A stretch of 11,842 nucleotides of DNA from Pseudomonadota bacterium. GTDB taxonomy: Bacteria > Pseudomonadota > Alphaproteobacteria > Rhizobiales > Devosiaceae. Position numbers and translations under genes: made by a program. The DNA is taken from contig JAEYTN010000587.1 in the NCBI GenBank assembly GCA_023433985.1, positions 1-11,842 on the forward strand, given 5' to 3'. Positions 1 through 6,001 of this stretch are shown piece by piece; within the stretch, counting starts at the first letter, position 1, and each line of letters begins with the position of its first letter. The notes under the pieces are model-generated. The model saw nothing but the letters and a program-made list of their open reading frames with translations. It was not told the DNA's origin and made no database searches.

Positions 1-778
1 CTAACGCCTCGCCATCGACATCCTCAGCGATGACCAGCAATGGGGAGCCAGATTTGGCGACCGCCTCGAGCAGGTTGAGCATGTCGCTGAGGACACTCAC
101 CTTGCCATCGACGATGAGGATCACGACATCCTCGAGCACCGCCTCCATTCTCTCGGCATTGGTAACGAAGTAGGGAGAAATAAAGCCACGGTCGAACTGC
201 ATGCCTTCGACGACCTCGAGCGCCGTTTCAGTGGTCTTGGCTTCTTCAACCGTGATCACTCCGTCGTCGCCGACCTTGTCGAGCGCGTCAGCAACCATTT
301 CGCCAACCGCCGGATCATTGTGGGCGGAAATCGTCGCGACCTGTTCCTTCTCCTTTCGGCTGGCAACTGGACGAGACAAATCCTTGAGTGCCGCCACTAC
401 CGCCCGCGTGCCACGTTCAAGGCCACGCTTGAGGTCAATGGCGCTGGCGCCTGCGACCACGTTGCGTACGCCGTCGGTGTAGATCGCGTCGGCCAGTAGA
501 GTGGCCGTGCTCGTGCCATCGCCCACCATTTCACCTGTCTTCTCGGCCGCCTGACGCAGCATGCGCACTCCGAGATTTTCCTCCTTGTCCTTGAGGTCGA
601 ATTCCTTGGCGATAGTGACCCCGTCGTTGCAGACCAGGGGCGCCCCCCACTTGCGTTCAATGAGCACGGACTTGGAGCGGGGCCCAAGGGTGACGCGTAT
701 CGCGTCTGCGAGTTTGTTGGCCCCGCGCAAGATCTTGTCGCGTGCCTCAGCTCGGAAGAGCACTTGCTTGTGGGCCAT
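1..778 (-). CDS. groEL: GroEL-family chaperonin, divergent paralogue (partial, 3' end beyond left edge)
   Basis: Encodes the first 259 residues of a 60-kDa chaperonin; the rest lies past the left edge. Chaperonin rings fold cytoplasmic proteins using ATP. Visible hallmarks are the nucleotide-binding TLGPR at residues 30-34, GDGT at 86-89 including the catalytic Asp87, and EGMQFDRGF at 191-199 leading into the apical domain. The N-terminus (MAHKQVLFR) and the segment [20 protein letters not shown] differ from the housekeeping GroEL type, which suggests a specialised extra copy rather than the main groESL gene. No groES lies between the promoter region and this start. The start codon at 778-776 is set by an AGGAG ribosome binding site at 789-785. 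The gene is divergent from hsp20, and a FixK-type box at 849-862 suggests induction at low oxygen. Family assignment is certain; the specialised role is inference. Confidence 0.97.
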   Translation of the reverse strand, partial: MAHKQVLFRAEARDKILRGANKLADAIRVTLGPRSKSVLIERKWGAPLVCNDGVTIAKEFDLKDKEENLGVRMLRQAAEKTGEMVGDGTSTATLLADAIYTDGVRNVVAGASAIDLKRGLERGTRAVVAALKDLSRPVASRKEKEQVATISAHNDPAVGEMVADALDKVGDDGVITVEEAKTTETALEVVEGMQFDRGFISPYFVTNAERMEAVLEDVVILIVDGKVSVLSDMLNLLEAVAKSGSPLLVIAEDVDGEAL

Positions 779-848
779 TGCCAACTCCTATTGAGGCGGG
801 ACCAGTCGTCCCGCAGCTGCCCGATCATCAGTGACCAGAACGCGCAGT

Positions 849-862
849 CCTTGCGCTAGATC
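849..862 (-). promoter_or_regulatory. Putative FixK/FNR-type box upstream of groEL
   Basis: TTGCGCTAGATCAA fits TTGC-N6-TCAA, a variant allowed by the Bradyrhizobium FixK2 consensus TTG(A/C)-N6-(T/G)CAA. Its centre is about 77 bases before the groEL start. A GATGAT sequence near 824 on the minus strand is where a -10 element would fall if the box sits at -41.5. It is the weakest of the seven boxes in the window. Confidence 0.6.
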
Positions 863-886
863 AATCCAGCGACGCATAGAAACACT

Positions 887-919
887 CCCGCGCCCGTTCC
901 TGACCATCGGGAACGAGCG
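887..919. repeat. Inverted repeat between the divergent groEL and hsp20 promoters
   Basis: Arms 887-898 and 908-919 pair as five base pairs, one C/A mismatch, then six base pairs (CGTTCC with GGAACG), with a nine-base centre. It lies between the two FixK-type boxes. It is not CIRCE, because the arms do not match TTAGCACTC/GAGTGCTAA. It could be an operator, an insulating hairpin or a terminator remnant. No long T run follows it on either strand. Confidence 0.5.
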
Positions 920-967
920 CGTCGATATCGGGGACGGCTAACTAGCTCCCTGTCGAAGAGATAGTGT

Positions 968-981
968 TTGATCAGAATCAA
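968..981 (+). promoter_or_regulatory. FixK/FNR box (perfect TTGAT-N4-ATCAA) of hsp20
   Basis: TTGATCAGAATCAA is a perfect anaerobox dyad centred at 974.5, about 65 bases before the hsp20 start. With a -41.5 geometry, transcription would begin near 1016, just before the ribosome binding site at 1026. The site overlaps the most upstream in-frame ATG of the hsp20 frame, which argues that translation does not begin there. Confidence 0.88.
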
Positions 982-1039
982 TGATGTGCGGTGGGGGTGG
1001 CGCGAAACTTCAAGCGTTCATCAATGGAGGACCTATCCT

Positions 1040-1576
1040 ATGGTCGACGCTACCAACAATATTCCTGTAACTTCCGAGAAGGCTGCTTCTGCTTCTTCGC
1101 ACGCGTCCTGGCTCCCGTTCGATAGCCTCCGCCGTGAGGTCGACCGGTTGTTCGATGACTTCGGCGATGGCTGGTTCAAGGGGAGTCCGTCTCGGCGGTT
1201 CGATTTCGAGCCACTGTTCCGGCGGCAGTCCGCTTTGAAGGTGCCGGCGGTCGACATCGTCGAGAAGGCCGGCGCCTTCGAGCTAACGGCCGAGATTCCG
1301 GGCTTGAACGCCGAGGACGTGGAGGTGACGCTGCGGAACGGTAACATCGTGATCAAAGGCGAAAAGCAGGAGGAGACCAAGGAGGAAACCAAGGACTATC
1401 ATCTGCACGAGCGTCACTTCGGATCGTTCGAGCGTGTCTTTGGCGTTCCCGAAGGAGTCGACCCAAACAAGATCGACGCGCAGTTCAACAACGGGGTTCT
1501 GAGGATCACCTTGCCGAAGACTGCCGCCGCGCAGAAGCCAGAGAAGAAAATCACGGTAAGGTCGGCCGGAAACTAG
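1040..1576 (+). CDS. Hsp20/alpha-crystallin family small heat-shock protein
   Basis: A 178-residue small heat-shock protein, an ATP-independent holdase that binds unfolding proteins in the cytoplasm. The alpha-crystallin domain runs from about residue 70 to 165, from PAVDIVEKAGAFEL through AEIPGLNAEDVEV to the signature GVLRITLPK. The C-terminal tail carries the ITV form of the I-x-I/V motif that docks subunits into oligomers. The N-terminal region is rich in Ser, Phe and Trp, as usual. I chose the ATG at 1040 over the upstream ATG at 968: GGAGG at 1026-1030 is well spaced for 1040, and the upstream start lies inside a perfect FixK box. The gene stands alone, divergent from the chaperonin gene, and is followed by a terminator hairpin. 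Low-oxygen induction through FixK is the likely regulation. Confidence 0.96.
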   Translation: MVDATNNIPVTSEKAASASSHASWLPFDSLRREVDRLFDDFGDGWFKGSPSRRFDFEPLFRRQSALKVPAVDIVEKAGAFELTAEIPGLNAEDVEVTLRNGNIVIKGEKQEETKEETKDYHLHERHFGSFERVFGVPEGVDPNKIDAQFNNGVLRITLPKTAAAQKPEKKITVRSAGN

Positions 1577-1606
1577 CCGCGCACGAGCGCAGGTCATGAG
1601 ATGAGT

Positions 1607-1643
1607 GAAGCAGGCCGGCAGCTCGCCGACCTGCTTCTCGTTT
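1607..1643 (+). terminator. Rho-independent-type terminator after hsp20
   Basis: GAAGCAGG (1607-1614) pairs with CCTGCTTC (1630-1637). After one C/A mismatch, CGGC pairs with GCCG around a five-base AGCTC loop. The stem is followed by TCGTTT, a weak T tract. It lies 30 bases after the hsp20 stop and just before the end of the convergent SPW gene. Confidence 0.75.
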
Positions 1644-1655
1644 GGGAACGCGAGG

Positions 1656-2003
1656 TCAGGGTTTGGGACTGGAATCCCAGCGGGTTGGCCAGCAACTGAG
1701 TAGGACGATCCATGCCGCCGCAACGAAATCACTAAGAGCGAGGCTAAGATGGCTGACATAACCGCCCATCAATGGCGACAGAGCCAGCCACGTGCCAAGG
1801 ACCACCCCCACCAATGTTCCCCATGACCGGTGCAAATACGGTCTTGCCGCCCCGAGGACCACAACAGCCGCGCCCACGGCCATATGGTTCAAGTTAACCA
1901 GATGGCGTGGCGTACCGGGAAGAAGCCATGGGCTGGCAAAGACCCACAGGCCGTCCAGGATCAGCAATCCATCCCGCCATGTCATCTTGCACAGCATCAG
2001 CAT
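1656..2003 (-). CDS. SPW-repeat family small integral membrane protein
   Basis: A 115-residue, strongly hydrophobic protein with about four membrane-spanning segments. It matches the SPW-repeat family: an N-terminal WRDGLLILDGLWVFASPWLL block with SPW at residues 24-26, and a second half-repeat (WLALSPLMGG, residues 72-81) in which the motif has drifted to SPL. The family is found in bacterial inner membranes and has no known biochemical function. The start is uncertain: ATG codons occur at 2003, 1997 and 1985, and the GGTGGA just upstream fits 1997 about as well as 2003. A FixK-type box at 2048-2061, about 51 bases upstream of 2003, suggests low-oxygen induction. The gene ends convergent with hsp20. 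Family assignment is good; function is unknown. Confidence 0.85.
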   Translation of the reverse strand: MLMLCKMTWRDGLLILDGLWVFASPWLLPGTPRHLVNLNHMAVGAAVVVLGAARPYLHRSWGTLVGVVLGTWLALSPLMGGYVSHLSLALSDFVAAAWIVLLSCWPTRWDSSPKP

Positions 2004-2047
2004 TCCACCCGTAGAGCCCTATGTGCCGTACCGGGGAGCGACATCTC

Positions 2048-2061
2048 TTGAGATAGATCAA
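2048..2061. promoter_or_regulatory. FixK/FNR box (TTGA-N6-TCAA), apparently bidirectional
   Basis: TTGAGATAGATCAA has both four-base cores intact. Its centre at 2054.5 lies about 51 bases from the SPW gene start on the minus strand, with an ACATAG-like -10 near 2019-2024. It is about 64 bases from the start of a 29-codon ORF on the plus strand, with TTAACA as a possible -10 at 2083-2088. Both distances match those of the other boxes in the window. Confidence 0.82.
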
Positions 2062-2118
2062 GGTTCACCGACGGCCGGTGTCTTAACACTTCGTTAACAA
2101 CATCCGGGGGAGGCCGCG

Positions 2119-2208
2119 ATGATCAGGACAATGCTCATTCTGTGGATGACCATCTCTACGGCGAAGGCGATTTCCTTGATATTTCTTGCGAGGTCCATCG
2201 CCCCGTAG
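2119..2208 (+). CDS. Possible 29-residue small hydrophobic protein
   Basis: An ATG at 2119 follows a strong Shine-Dalgarno (GGAGG at 2109-2113, five-base spacing) and opens 29 codons ending at TAG 2206-2208. The peptide starts MIRTMLILWM and is mostly hydrophobic with a few Arg and Lys residues, as in single-pass small membrane proteins. Three things support a real unit: a FixK-type box at 2048-2061 with the same geometry as at other promoters here, the strong ribosome binding site, and a terminator-like hairpin 10 bases after the stop. I recognise no family. Small membrane proteins often attach to terminal oxidases or transporters, but nothing here shows a partner. The alternative is a decayed remnant of a longer gene. 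Coding status is unproven. Confidence 0.5.
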   Translation: MIRTMLILWMTISTAKAISLIFLARSIAP

Positions 2209-2218
2209 GCACAGTACC

Positions 2219-2244
2219 GCCCTCGATAGTTCTCCGAGGGCTTT
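2219..2244 (+). terminator. Terminator-like hairpin after the 29-codon ORF
   Basis: GCCCTCG (2219-2225) pairs with CGAGGGC (2235-2241) around a nine-base loop and is followed by TTT. The T tract is short. It sits 10 bases beyond the small ORF's stop codon, so it would close a transcript of roughly 150 bases starting from the FixK box at 2048. Confidence 0.6.
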
Positions 2245-2432
2245 CAAGCAGATTAGGGACCGACCATTGGTCGGTGGTGTTGCGCCGCCTCAAGTCTTAC
2301 CTGAGCGCAAGATACACCCCTAGTGGCCTTTGAGGAGCGACCCTCGGCTCCCTCTACCGCTGTACATGATTGATCATTTGCTGGTAGCGCGCTCACCCAT
2401 TAAGACCAGCACCCTCGTCAATCTCCCTTCGT
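2245..2432. other. Gene-poor stretch, no supported coding region
   Basis: No ORF here has a recognisable product or a good ribosome binding site. The frame at 2142-2333 has no family resemblance and overlaps the small ORF and its hairpin. The only structured element is the palindrome at 2259-2275, listed separately. A half-site resembling a FixK box (TTGAT near 2370) has no matching second half. Confidence 0.6.
2259..2275. repeat. Perfect 17-base palindrome, candidate repressor operator
   Basis: ACCGACCA, one T, then TGGTCGGT forms a perfect dyad. Short GACC/GGTC dyads of this kind are typical operators of TetR-family repressors. No such repressor gene lies in the window and no start codon follows closely, so the assignment is a guess from shape alone. 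The stem is not followed by a T tract, so it is not an intrinsic terminator. Confidence 0.4.
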
Positions 2433-2446
2433 TTGACAATTATCAA
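2433..2446 (+). promoter_or_regulatory. FixK/FNR box (TTGA-N6-TCAA) upstream of the exported-protein gene
   Basis: TTGACAATTATCAA has both four-base cores and an almost fully symmetric centre. It lies about 127 bases before the ATG at 2567, farther than at the other promoters, so the transcript would have a leader of roughly 85 bases if the box sits at -41.5. Confidence 0.72.
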
Positions 2447-2566
2447 GAAACTATCCAATGGCACACGCAGATTAGGCATTGCCCACGCAAATAGCGCGAG
2501 TAACCGGCCTGCGGCGCCAGCATTCTGAAGTCGACTGGCGCCGACGCCTCACAATGGAGTCATCGG

Positions 2567-2957
2567 ATGAAACTTCTTCCTCTTACCGTTGTCGCTATCT
2601 GCCTTCTGTCATCTTCCGCACTGGCCGCCCCAAAGATCATCAAGGCGGACCCTAACAAGACGATCACCGTCAGCGAGCTGGTCAATTCGATGGGCAAGTT
2701 CGACGATTGGGATGCATGGGACATGGCCGCAGCAGATACGATTGCCTTTTTATCACGTTCCGGACTCGTATGACTTCGATGATTACGAGACCGCCTGCTC
2801 GGCCATGGATGTCGCCAACCTCAAGAACCTCCGGGCTGCCTTGTCCGAAGAGGAGGACGTCGTCAAACTGTTCGAAGACAATGGATACCGCATCAAGGAC
2901 GTGGTGGCGATAGTTCACAACCCCGGCCAGAACAGCTTCCAGGTATACCTGCGATAG
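2567..2957 (+). pseudogene. Small exported protein of unknown function, interrupted by an apparent +1 T frameshift
   Basis: The ATG at 2567 has GGAG at 2556-2559. The first frame encodes a clear Sec signal peptide (MKLLPLTVVAICLLSSSALA, probable cleavage after residue 20), then an acidic mature region, and runs into TGA at 2771-2773 after 68 codons. The next frame carries on with equally protein-like sequence (from YHVPDSYDFDDYE to FQVYLR), ending at TAG 2955-2957. Removing one T from the T5 run at 2747-2751 joins them into a single 129-residue protein through AFYHVPD. TAG, TAG and TAA then follow in a row. I do not recognise the family; it would be a small soluble periplasmic protein. A genuine pseudogene, a sequencing error in the homopolymer, or slippage at the T run could each explain the break. 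A FixK box lies upstream and a strong terminator downstream. Confidence 0.75.
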
Positions 2958-2969
2958 TAGTAACAGAAA

Positions 2970-3003
2970 GGAGACGCTGCTTGCCCAGCAGCGCCTCCGT
3001 TTC
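2970..3003 (+). terminator. Rho-independent-type terminator after the exported-protein gene
   Basis: GGAG, A, CGCTGCT (2970-2981) pairs with AGCAGCG, C, CTCC (2987-2998), with one A/C mismatch and a five-base loop. GTTTC follows. It comes 12 bases after the stop codon and separates this unit from the fixLJ operon. Confidence 0.78.
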
Positions 3004-3232
3004 GACTTGCCTGCCAACGGCGCTCCCACAGATCGCCCCACGCTGGCGCAGCGACCCGCTGACAAGTTCCGACCTGCGCTCCCTGGCGGGAAGAACGCCC
3101 TCGGACCCCGGCGGTTACTGGGCCCGCTCCCCCGGCGGCTAGGCTGGCGATCGCCTGCCTTGCAGTAGCTTCAATTTCGGCGCTATTTGCAGTCGCCGTC
3201 AGGGCGCGGCGGGCGCATCCATTTGTACGGGT
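3004..3232. other. Intergenic leader before fixL, no FixK box seen
   Basis: This 229-base stretch has no supported gene and no TTGA/C-N6-T/GCAA site. The nearest look-alike, near 3162-3176, has seven bases between the half-sites instead of six. The fixL operon therefore appears not to be under direct FixK control in this window. Confidence 0.55.
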
Positions 3233-4714
3233 ATGCTTGTGATGAAGAGGTCGGGTGCCATTTTTCAGTGGGCCAGGACCACTGTGGGCACATACGCTGC
3301 CGCTCTCGCTGGGCTCGCGCTGGCGTTCGGCTTCCGATACGCCATTCACGATTCCCTCCCAAGTACGGCCATTGGTCTCGTCTTCATCCCCCCTGTGCTG
3401 CTATCCGCATACCTGGGCGGCTTATTTCCCGCCTTGTGTACAACAGCGGCCGCCCTGCCATTGATTTACTACTTCCTCGGCACAGCTAGCCCAGGCTGGG
3501 TTTCAACGGGCACCAACCTGGTTCTGTTCGCTCTTGTCGGAAGCACGATCTCTATTCTTGGCGGTTTGCTAGCAACATCGCGAAAACAGCAAACAAATAC
3601 ACTGAATGAACTGAGGTCGCGCGAAGCTCACCTCCAATCGATCTTGGACGCAGTTCCGGACGCAACTGTCGTGATCGACTCGGATGGGATCGTCACGTCG
3701 TTCAGCCGGGCTGCTGTACGGCAGTTTGGATACGAGCCCGGCGAAGTGGTGGGCAAGAACGTCAAGATGCTGATGCCGCAACCCTATCGCGACCAGCACG
3801 ACGGCTACGTTGCACGCTATCACGCGACTGGTGAGAAAAGGATCATCGGCGTGGACCGGGTGGTGGTCGGCCGACGGAAGGACGGGTCGACCTTCCCCAT
3901 GACACTGGCGGTAGGAGAGATGCCGGCGGGAGATCGGCAGTATTTCACCGGGTTCATCCGTGACCTGACCGAGCGACAGGAAAGCGCTGCCCGGCTCGAT
4001 GAAGCGCAGGTCGAACTGGCACGCCTTGCCCGCCTCAACGAGCTTGGCGAAATGGCATCGACGCTCGCTCACGAACTGAACCAGCCGCTCTCGGCAGTCG
4101 CCAACTACGTGCAGGGTTGCATGCTGTTGCTCGACAAAGTCGACGAGGTGCACGCCGTGAGGATGCGCGGTGCGCTGACGGAGGCGGCTAAGCAGGCCAT
4201 CCGCGCCGGCGACATCATTCGGCATCTGCGCGAGTTCGTGTCACGCGGAGCGACAGAACGCCGTCCCGAGGACATCAAGCGCATCGTCGAAGAAGCAGGC
4301 GCCCTGGCACTGCTGGGATCCAAGGAACATGGCGTGCGGTCCAATTTCGACTTCGGTCCCGGAGACGCTCGCGTTCTCGTCGACCGGGTGCAGATTCAGC
4401 AGGTGCTGACGAACTTGATCAGAAACGCAGTCGAGGCGATGAGGGACAGCCCAGTCAAGGAATTGACCGTGGCGACGCGCAACGCCGATGGCAGGCTGGA
4501 GGTGACGGTCACGGACACCGGCTCAGGCATTCCAGCAGAAGTCGCGAACCGGCTATTCCAACCCTTCGTCAGCTCCAAATCCGGCGGAATGGGCATCGGC
4601 CTTTCAATTTCGAGACGCATCCTGCTTTCACACGGTGGCGACATATCTGCGCTGCCCGGACCTGGAGGCCGTGGGACAACTTTCAGTTTCCATCTGCCTG
4701 TCGAGAGCCCGTGA
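3233..4714 (+). CDS. fixL: FixL oxygen-sensing heme-PAS histidine kinase
   Basis: A 493-residue membrane sensor kinase. Residues about 15-115 form roughly four membrane segments, as in Sinorhizobium FixL. A PAS domain follows at about 130-250. By alignment from memory with Bradyrhizobium FixL, His189 in QHDGY corresponds to the proximal heme ligand His200, and Arg209 in GVDR corresponds to Arg220, the distal-pocket residue that responds to oxygen. The kinase core has the phospho-acceptor His280 (LAHELNQP), the N box (NLIRNAVEA), DTGSGIP at 428-434 and GMGIGLS at 452-458. When heme is deoxy, FixL autophosphorylates and passes the phosphate to FixJ. ATG codons occur at 3233 and 3242 and neither has a strong ribosome binding site. 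The stop overlaps the fixJ start by one base, implying translational coupling. Confidence 0.96.
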   Translation: MLVMKRSGAIFQWARTTVGTYAAALAGLALAFGFRYAIHDSLPSTAIGLVFIPPVLLSAYLGGLFPALCTTAAALPLIYYFLGTASPGWVSTGTNLVLFALVGSTISILGGLLATSRKQQTNTLNELRSREAHLQSILDAVPDATVVIDSDGIVTSFSRAAVRQFGYEPGEVVGKNVKMLMPQPYRDQHDGYVARYHATGEKRIIGVDRVVVGRRKDGSTFPMTLAVGEMPAGDRQYFTGFIRDLTERQESAARLDEAQVELARLARLNELGEMASTLAHELNQPLSAVANYVQGCMLLLDKVDEVHAVRMRGALTEAAKQAIRAGDIIRHLREFVSRGATERRPEDIKRIVEEAGALALLGSKEHGVRSNFDFGPGDARVLVDRVQIQQVLTNLIRNAVEAMRDSPVKELTVATRNADGRLEVTVTDTGSGIPAEVANRLFQPFVSSKSGGMGIGLSISRRILLSHGGDISALPGPGGRGTTFSFHLPVESP

Positions 4715-5331
4715 TGAGTGTCATCCACATCGTCGATGACGAGGAGTCGGTTCGAAGTTCGCTGGCATTCCTGCTGCAGATCGCGGGGTTTGACACACGC
4801 GTCTATGCCTCCGCGGCTTCTCTGCTGGCGCGGGCAGACCGCATCGAGGACGGCTGCATCGTAACCGATCTTCGAATGCCCGAGGTCAACGGCGTGGAAC
4901 TCCTGAAGCGCTTGAGGGAAGCTGGCGTGACGATCCCGGCAATCGTGGTGACCGGGCACGCGGATGTCCAAATGGCGGTCGAGGCAATTCGCCGAGGAGC
5001 ATTCGACTTCATCGAGAAACCGTTCAGTGACAGCACCATCATCCGGTCCATCAATCAGGCAATCAACAGTGCCGCCACAGCGGTCGATCAACGACAGGCA
5101 GCCCACGCCCGGACCGTGGTGGAAAGTCTGACGAAGCGCGAGCTTGATGTGATGCGCGGCGTGGTGGATGGCCTCTCCAACAAGGCTATTGCCGAAATTG
5201 TCGGTATCAGCCCGCAGTCGGTCGAAGACCATCGCGCGGCGCTGATGGAGCAGATGCACGCCGCAAACCTGCCGGAGCTCGTACGGCTGACGATGAACAT
5301 CGAACAGCTCCGCGGAAGCAACGGGCATTGA
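4714..5331 (+). CDS. fixJ: FixJ response regulator (receiver + LuxR-type HTH)
   Basis: A 205-residue transcription activator and partner of FixL. The receiver domain (about 1-120) carries the acidic pair in HIVDDEE, the phospho-acceptor Asp52 in VTDLRMPE, Thr80 in VVTGH and Lys102 in EKPF. The C-terminal LuxR/FixJ helix-turn-helix spans about 138-200 (LTKRELDVMRGVVDGLSNKAIAE onward). In rhizobia, FixJ-phosphate activates fixK and nifA; neither gene is in this window. The ATG at 4714 shares one base with the fixL stop codon; a GTG three bases earlier is an alternative start. All key residues are intact, so the pair should be functional. Confidence 0.96.
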   Translation: MSVIHIVDDEESVRSSLAFLLQIAGFDTRVYASAASLLARADRIEDGCIVTDLRMPEVNGVELLKRLREAGVTIPAIVVTGHADVQMAVEAIRRGAFDFIEKPFSDSTIIRSINQAINSAATAVDQRQAAHARTVVESLTKRELDVMRGVVDGLSNKAIAEIVGISPQSVEDHRAALMEQMHAANLPELVRLTMNIEQLRGSNGH

Positions 5332-5375
5332 CGCAGGTCAACCCTCCCTGCGTCCATGCAACCTACGCTTCCTGC

Positions 5376-5717
5376 ATGTCCAGCCTGTTGATCGTCGCGC
5401 CCACTGCAGCCCTGACGGCTTCTCTTCGCTTCGTCCTGGAAGCGGAGGACCACGACGTTGCGGCGACTACTTCGGTGGCGGACGCCCGCCAGGTCCATGG
5501 AACATTCGAGTGCACCATACTCGACCATCACGTTCTTCCTGAGCGCGAGGAAGAGGATACGATCGATTTCCTGAAGGCCCATTGGCCAGTGGTTCTGTTG
5601 GCCAACAGCATCCAGCATCCGCTTGCGAAGTGGAGCTATCGCACGCTTACCAAGCCGCTGCTGGGCGCCGCTCTCTCGAAGGCCGTGAGGGAGGCGGTCG
5701 CGGACCGTTCACAGTGA
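5376..5717 (+). CDS. Degenerate receiver-like protein, candidate FixT-type regulator
   Basis: Third gene of the fixLJ operon, about 113 residues. The sequence follows the receiver fold: a hydrophobic beta strand (SLLIVAP), a helix (LRFVLEAE), LDHHVLP with Asp50 where the phospho-acceptor would be, VVLLAN, and TKPLLG with Lys93. The acidic pair that binds magnesium is missing, replaced by APTAA, so normal phosphorylation is doubtful. In Sinorhizobium a small gene, fixT, sits beside fixJ and encodes an inhibitor of FixL; position, size and the KPLLG-like end fit that role, but I assign it by context and fold only. The ATG at 5376 has no clear ribosome binding site. A TTG at 5328 overlapping the fixJ stop would add 16 residues, including two cysteines, and cannot be excluded. 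Confidence 0.72.
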   Translation: MSSLLIVAPTAALTASLRFVLEAEDHDVAATTSVADARQVHGTFECTILDHHVLPEREEEDTIDFLKAHWPVVLLANSIQHPLAKWSYRTLTKPLLGAALSKAVREAVADRSQ

Positions 5718-5733
5718 TGGTGGAAGGGCTCCG

Positions 5734-5991
5734 CTAAGATCGCGACGGATTGTCCTTGAAGACAGCGTCATCGGGGTCGCGCAGGATTCGACCGGATGCG
5801 GCCAGTAGCTCCAGGATCGCGCCCACCAACCGTTCGCGATGCGCCGGATCCAGTTCCGCTCCGAGTCCCAATGAAGCGGCGATATGCGAGGCCGTGAGCC
5901 CCGCGGGATGGCGCGTGAGCAGGTTGACCACGGCATCTTCTATGTACTTGAGGCCGAGCTGGGCCTGCTCCTCAAAATCCAGATCACTCAT
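5734..5991 (-). CDS. Small winged-helix-like protein downstream of ppsA
   Basis: An 85-residue acidic protein starting MSDLDFEEQAQLGLKYIEDA. The start at 5991 has GAGGA eight bases upstream and lies 10 bases after the ppsA stop codon, so it is almost surely co-transcribed with ppsA. The pattern of helices, with LTASHIAASLGL followed by an extended helix and the strand-turn GRILRD, looks like a winged helix-turn-helix domain that could bind DNA or a partner protein. I recognise no named family. It may modulate ppsA or the island, but nothing in the sequence proves this. It ends 16 bases from the convergent end of the receiver-like gene. Confidence 0.75.
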   Translation of the reverse strand: MSDLDFEEQAQLGLKYIEDAVVNLLTRHPAGLTASHIAASLGLGAELDPAHRERLVGAILELLAASGRILRDPDDAVFKDNPSRS

Positions 5992-6001
5992 ATCAGGGTC
6001 C

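Noticed and set aside
968..1039. Upstream start extending Hsp20 by 24 residues
   Set aside because: The ATG lies within a perfect FixK box and lacks a ribosome binding site. GGAGG at 1026 points to the ATG at 1040.
2142..2333. 63-codon frame on the plus strand
   Set aside because: No good ribosome binding site and no family resemblance, and it reads through the terminator hairpin and palindrome.
2366..2382. FixK-like half-site near 2370
   Set aside because: TTGAT is present but the second half (TGCTG) does not match ATCAA.
3162..3176. FixK-like sequence upstream of fixL
   Set aside because: The half-sites TTGC and TCAA are seven bases apart instead of six, which breaks the dimer spacing.
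4396..5328. 310-codon open frame on the minus strand
   Set aside because: Antisense to fixL and fixJ, both of which show all family motifs in the other strand.
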